From Porticoccus sp964395715 (GTDB lineage Bacteria > Pseudomonadota > Gammaproteobacteria > Pseudomonadales > Porticoccaceae), in contig CAYNAU010000002.1 in the NCBI GenBank assembly GCA_964395715.1, forward strand, positions 124,001-188,000: a DNA stretch of 64,000 nucleotides. Direction: 5' to 3'. The first letter of the stretch is position 1, and every line of letters starts with the position of its first letter. The translations under genes were made by a program, and so were the position numbers. Shown here piece after piece: positions 60,603-64,000 of the stretch. The notes under the pieces are model-generated. The model saw only the letters and a list, made by a program, of their open reading frames with translations, was not told the DNA's origin and did not search any database.

Positions 60603-61733
60603 ATGGCGGATACAACTGAAGACCAGGAAAAGACGGAAGAGGCGACCCCCCGAAAACTGGAGAAAGCCAGGGAGGAAGGGCAGGTTGCCCGTTCCCGCGA
60701 ATTGACCACCTTTACCATGTTACTGGGCGGTGTGCTGGCGCTGTCATCCATGGGTAGTTACCTCTACCAGCAAATGCGCAGTGTCATGCAGGGGGCGTTC
60801 GTGTTTGACCGCCGGGGCGCCCTGGAAGTGGAGGCCATGATGGGAACTGTCTGGGACCTGGGCCAACACGCCCTGGCCAGCCTGATGCCGCTGTTTATCT
60901 TTATGACGGTGCTGGCGCTGGTGTCTCCCATGTTACTTGGCGGGTTTTTGATATCGACCAAGTCACTGGTCCCTCAGATGTCAAAGCTCAACCCTATAAA
61001 AGGCTTCAAGCGTATTTTTTCGGCCCAGGCCCTGGCTGAACTGGCCAAGGTGATTGCCAAAATCGTTCTTATGGCCACCGTGGCGGCACTGTTCATGATT
61101 TCCCACGAGCAGGAATTCATGTCATTGCTCACTAAACCCGTCGATCAGGCATTGGTCAGTATGCTCAGCCTTGCCGCACTGGCCTGCGGGGTGATGGTGC
61201 TGTCACTGATGGTGGTGATCCTGATCGATGTCCCTTTTCAACTCTGGAACCACGCCAAGCAGTTGCGCATGAGCAAGGAAGAAATCAAGCGCGAACACAA
61301 GGAGTCAGAAGGTGACCCCCATGTGAAGGCACATATCCGTGCACAGCAGCAGTCCATGGCCCGCCAGCGCATGATGAGCAAGGTACCCGATGCCGATGTC
61401 ATCGTCACCAACCCCACACACTTTGCTGTGGCACTGAAATATGACGAAAACCGTATGGCCGCTCCGCGTGTGGTTGCCAAGGGTGCTGACGCGGTGGCCC
61501 TGAAAATCCGGGAACTGGGAAAACAACACCATGTACCCATGCTGGAAGCGCCACCGCTGGCCCGGGCATTGTTCCGGCATGTGGATCTGGATAGAGAAGT
61601 CCCCGTGGAACTGTATACCGCTGTTGCCGAAGTCATGGCCTGGTCAGTAAGTCTGAAACGTGGCGACGCCAGACAGGTATTAGCACCGCCCTCCAACCTG
61701 GAAGTGCCCGAATCCATGGATTTTCAACAATGA
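60603..61733 (+). CDS. flhB: FlhB, export gate switch protein
   Basis: 376 residues (382 in E. coli). N-terminal TEEATPRKLEKAREEGQVAR, four membrane helices (for example TTFTMLLGGVLALSSMGSYL and LMPLFIFMTVLALVSPMLLG), then the cytoplasmic domain with the autocleavage motif NPTH (VIVTNPTHFAVALKYDENRM) and the C-terminal ELYTAVAEVMAWS. Cleavage at Asn-Pro and contact with FliK switch export from hook to filament substrates. A separate post-cleavage mimic (FlhX) is encoded at 33542. Confidence 0.97.
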   Translation: MADTTEDQEKTEEATPRKLEKAREEGQVARSRELTTFTMLLGGVLALSSMGSYLYQQMRSVMQGAFVFDRRGALEVEAMMGTVWDLGQHALASLMPLFIFMTVLALVSPMLLGGFLISTKSLVPQMSKLNPIKGFKRIFSAQALAELAKVIAKIVLMATVAALFMISHEQEFMSLLTKPVDQALVSMLSLAALACGVMVLSLMVVILIDVPFQLWNHAKQLRMSKEEIKREHKESEGDPHVKAHIRAQQQSMARQRMMSKVPDADVIVTNPTHFAVALKYDENRMAAPRVVAKGADAVALKIRELGKQHHVPMLEAPPLARALFRHVDLDREVPVELYTAVAEVMAWSVSLKRGDARQVLAPPSNLEVPESMDFQQ

Positions 61734-61754
61734 TGAGTGCCCGCAGGGAGAGTT

Positions 61755-63836
61755 ATGAACACAATCACCTCCAAACTTGATGACAACAGCTGGCTGCGTA
61801 ACCTGCGGTTGAATCTGATGGCCGGGCCACTGCTCATCATCATGGTGCTGGCCATGATGATTCTGCCGTTGCCACCCTTCGCGCTGGACCTGTTTTTCAC
61901 TTTCAACATCTCCCTGGCCGTGATGGTGCTGCTGGTCAGCATGTTTACCAACAAACCCCTGGAATTCGCGGCATTTCCGGCCATCCTGCTGTTCACCACA
62001 CTGCTGAGGCTGGCGCTTAACGTTGCCTCCACCCGCGTGGTACTCATTGAAGGCCACCAGGGCGGGGCGGCTGCCGGTAAAGTCATCGAAGCCTTCGGCC
62101 AGTTTCTGGTGGGCGGAAACTTTGCCGTGGGTCTGGTGGTTTTCATGATCCTGGTCATCATCAACTTCATGGTAATCACCAAGGGTGCCGGGCGGATTGC
62201 CGAGGTCGGCGCGCGTTTCATGCTGGATGCCATGCCCGGCAAACAGATGGCTATCGATGCCGACCTTAATGCCGGACTGATCGGTGAAGCTGAAGCGCGT
62301 GAACGCCGCGCCAATGTTTCTCAGGAAGCGGATTTTTACGGTTCCATGGACGGTGCCAGCAAGTTCGTTCGCGGCGATGCAGTGGCGGGCCTGATCATTA
62401 TGGTGGTGAACATCATCGGCGGCCTGATGATCGGTGTTGCTCAACACGATCTCGATTTTTCCACTGCTGCTCGCACCTACACTCTGCTCACCGTGGGTGA
62501 TGGCCTGGTGGCGCAAATCCCGGCGCTGGTGATTTCCACCGCGGCCGGTGTCATGGTGTCACGGGTGGACACTGACCAGGATGTCGGTCAGCAGATGATC
62601 AGCCAATTATTTGTCAATCCGCGGGTACTCGCCCTCACCGCGGGTGTTATGGGTTTGCTGGGCATGGTTCCCGGCATGCCCAACTTTGTATTTCTGCTAT
62701 TCACCGGATTGCTGGGCGGCCTGGCCTTCTATCTCTCTCGCCGTGAACAGCAGGCCGTAGAGGAGGAGTTGCTGACACCCAAAGCCCCACCAACCCAGGA
62801 AATGCCGGAGGCGACCTGGGATGACGTGCAGCTGGTAGATGTGCTCGGCTTTGAAGTCGGTCATCGCCTGATCCCGATGGTGGATCAGCAACAACAGGGT
62901 AAATTGCTGGCGCGTATTAAAAGTGTGCGCAAGAAATTTGCCCAGGTGGTTGGGTTCCTGCCGCCGGTGGTCCATATCCGCGATAACCTCGAGCTCGGCG
63001 CCAACAGTTATGTCATTTTGCTGAAGGAAGCGGAAATTGGCCGCGGGGAAGTCTATCCCGATAAATATATGGCCATCGATCCCGGTCAACTGACCGGCAA
63101 GGTAGAGGGTATTAACGCTGTCGATCCGGCGTTCGGCCTGCCCGCCGTGTGGATTGATGAGGGACAGCGCGAGCACGCGCAAATATATGGCTATACGGTG
63201 GTAGATGCCAGCACTGTGGTGGCCACGCACCTCAATCACCTGATGCACAAGCACGCCGGCGAAATGCTGGGCAGGCAGGAAGTGCAGGAACTGCTCAACA
63301 AGCTGGGCGATGACGGCAAGGCACTGGTGGAAGAAGTGGTGCCAAAACAACTCAATCTGTCGCAGCTGCAGCGCCTGCTGCAAAACCTCCTGCTGGAGCA
63401 GGTCTCTATTCGGGACATGCGAACCATTCTGGAAACTCTCGCCGAATACGAAGGAGAACATTCCGACCTCGATACACTGACCGCCGTGGTTCGCGTAGCA
63501 CTGGGTCGGGCCATCACTCAGCAATGGTTTGGCGGCAGTGACATTCTGCACATTATCGCCCTCGATAATGAGCTGGAGCAGGTGCTGCTGCAGGCACAAA
63601 ACAGTGGTGCGATGGAACCCGGCCTGGCGGAAACCCTGGTGGATTTGGCGGGGGCAGCCCTCCACAAGCAGGAAGAGTCGGGCAATCCGCCTGTACTGGT
63701 GGTACAGCAGGGGCTGAGAGCCATCCTGTCACGGTTTCTGCAACGTCGTCTGCCCGGTCTTATTGTCATGTCCGAGGCGGAAATCCCCCATGATCGCAAT
63801 ATCAAAATTACCAGTTGGATAGGAGCTAGCGCGTGA
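61755..63836 (+). CDS. flhA: FlhA, export gate protein
   Basis: 693 residues from ATG 61755 with AGGGAGAG upstream (E. coli 692); a GTG at 61737 is also in frame. The N-terminal half has about eight membrane helices and the FHIPEP signature region (LLFTTLLRLALNVASTRVVL, GGNFAVGLVVFMILVIINFM, GAGRIAEVGARFMLDAMPGK). The cytoplasmic C-terminal half (about 340-693) forms the nonameric ring that receives chaperone-substrate complexes such as FliS-FliC. The stop overlaps the flhF GTG (GTGA). Confidence 0.97.
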   Translation: MNTITSKLDDNSWLRNLRLNLMAGPLLIIMVLAMMILPLPPFALDLFFTFNISLAVMVLLVSMFTNKPLEFAAFPAILLFTTLLRLALNVASTRVVLIEGHQGGAAAGKVIEAFGQFLVGGNFAVGLVVFMILVIINFMVITKGAGRIAEVGARFMLDAMPGKQMAIDADLNAGLIGEAEARERRANVSQEADFYGSMDGASKFVRGDAVAGLIIMVVNIIGGLMIGVAQHDLDFSTAARTYTLLTVGDGLVAQIPALVISTAAGVMVSRVDTDQDVGQQMISQLFVNPRVLALTAGVMGLLGMVPGMPNFVFLLFTGLLGGLAFYLSRREQQAVEEELLTPKAPPTQEMPEATWDDVQLVDVLGFEVGHRLIPMVDQQQQGKLLARIKSVRKKFAQVVGFLPPVVHIRDNLELGANSYVILLKEAEIGRGEVYPDKYMAIDPGQLTGKVEGINAVDPAFGLPAVWIDEGQREHAQIYGYTVVDASTVVATHLNHLMHKHAGEMLGRQEVQELLNKLGDDGKALVEEVVPKQLNLSQLQRLLQNLLLEQVSIRDMRTILETLAEYEGEHSDLDTLTAVVRVALGRAITQQWFGGSDILHIIALDNELEQVLLQAQNSGAMEPGLAETLVDLAGAALHKQEESGNPPVLVVQQGLRAILSRFLQRRLPGLIVMSEAEIPHDRNIKITSWIGASA

Positions 63837-64000
63837 CCGTTCAGCGTTTTGTCGGCGCAAACAGCCGTGAAGCCATGCGGCAGGTAAGAGCCGCACTTGG
63901 CAGCGACGCCTTGATTTTGGCGAATCGCAGTGTAGAAGGTGGTATAGAGATTCTCGCTATCGGAGATGACCAACCGGCCACAACCCCACCCAAAAAATCG
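63833..64000 (+). CDS. flhF: FlhF, SRP-type GTPase for flagellar placement (5' end only)
   Basis: The first 56 residues from a GTG overlapping the flhA stop; the gene runs off the window. VQRFVGANSREAMRQVRAAL, then GSDALILANRSVEGGIEILA, is the FlhF N-terminal pattern. FlhF is a GTPase that places the flagellum, usually at a cell pole. The GTPase domain itself is not visible, so the call rests on this N-terminus and the flhA-flhF order. Confidence 0.88.
   Translation, partial: MTVQRFVGANSREAMRQVRAALGSDALILANRSVEGGIEILAIGDDQPATTPPKKS

Noticed and set aside
60452..60751. 99-codon minus-strand frame overlapping the start of flhB
   Set aside because: It is antisense to conserved flhB codons, crosses the sigma-28 promoter, and its product resembles nothing.
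1..64000. CRISPR arrays, tRNA/rRNA genes, insertion sequences
   Set aside because: None seen: no regularly spaced repeats, no tRNA-like cloverleaf in the gaps, no transposase frame; the window is a compact chromosomal locus.

Overview
The window is an almost uninterrupted flagellar and chemotaxis gene cluster of a Gram-negative gammaproteobacterium. It has P- and L-ring genes (flgI, flgH), an enteric-type FlhDC master regulator, CheZ, FliK/FliL/FliO and FlhF. Overall protein character (acidic flagellin, FHb-like globin, bacteriohemerythrin, BLUF sensor, many c-di-GMP proteins) suggests a free-living, probably marine or aquatic bacterium. A lineage near the Cellvibrionales/OMG group is possible, but no sequence here proves it. 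Both edges cut genes: the 3' end of flgB at the left and the 5' end of flhF at the right.

Layout. 1-9742 (+): rod, hook, rings and hook-filament junction, flgBCDEFGHIJKL, with flgKL behind their own sigma-28 promoter. 9982-21201 (-): export gate, C-ring, ATPase complex and MS-ring, fliF-G-H-I-J-K-L-M-N-O-P-Q-R read leftwards, with fliE divergent. 21861-28000 (-): flaG, a candidate sigma-28-dependent structured small RNA, a very large TPR/OGT-like glycosyltransferase-methyltransferase fusion, and the flagellin fliC. 28319-33814 (+): a YcgR-like PilZ protein fused to an HD domain, then fliD, fliS, fliT, a second FliK-like protein and a small FlhX-like protein. 34077-34942 (+): flhDC. 34996-38250 (-): a CHASE-PAS-GGDEF-EAL protein. 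38566-51490 (+): motAB, cheA, cheY, cheZ, a second cheY, cheW, a ParA ATPase, a soluble globin-PAS3-MCP receptor, cheR, cheD and cheB. 51885-60119: a sensory island with a hybrid histidine kinase, bacteriohemerythrin, a pseudo-receiver/pseudo-GGDEF protein next to a BLUF photoreceptor, and a PAS-GAF histidine kinase followed by a REC-HD-GYP phosphodiesterase. 60603-end (+): flhB, flhA, flhF.

Regulation. Thirteen sites match the FliA/sigma-28 pattern (TnAAG-type -35, a spacer of exactly 11 nt, G[CT]CGA-type -10). They lie in front of flgK, flaG, the candidate sRNA, fliC, the PilZ-HD gene (two in tandem), fliD, the CHASE-GGDEF-EAL gene, motA, cheY, the globin MCP, the pseudo-REC/pseudo-GGDEF gene and, through a leader of about 440 nt, the kinase/HD-GYP pair. 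If these are real, late flagellar genes, chemotaxis, c-di-GMP turnover and light/oxygen sensing form one class III regulon below FlhDC.

The observations most worth following are: (1) the sigma-28-driven, four-stem-loop RNA at about 22401-22578, whose 3' half shares a loop motif and terminator with the fliC 3' UTR; (2) the FHb-type globin fused to three PAS domains and an MCP next to ParA; (3) the catalytically dead REC-GGDEF protein that keeps a c-di-GMP I-site, paired with BLUF; (4) the YcgR-PilZ-HD fusion; and (5) the FliK2/FlhX pair.
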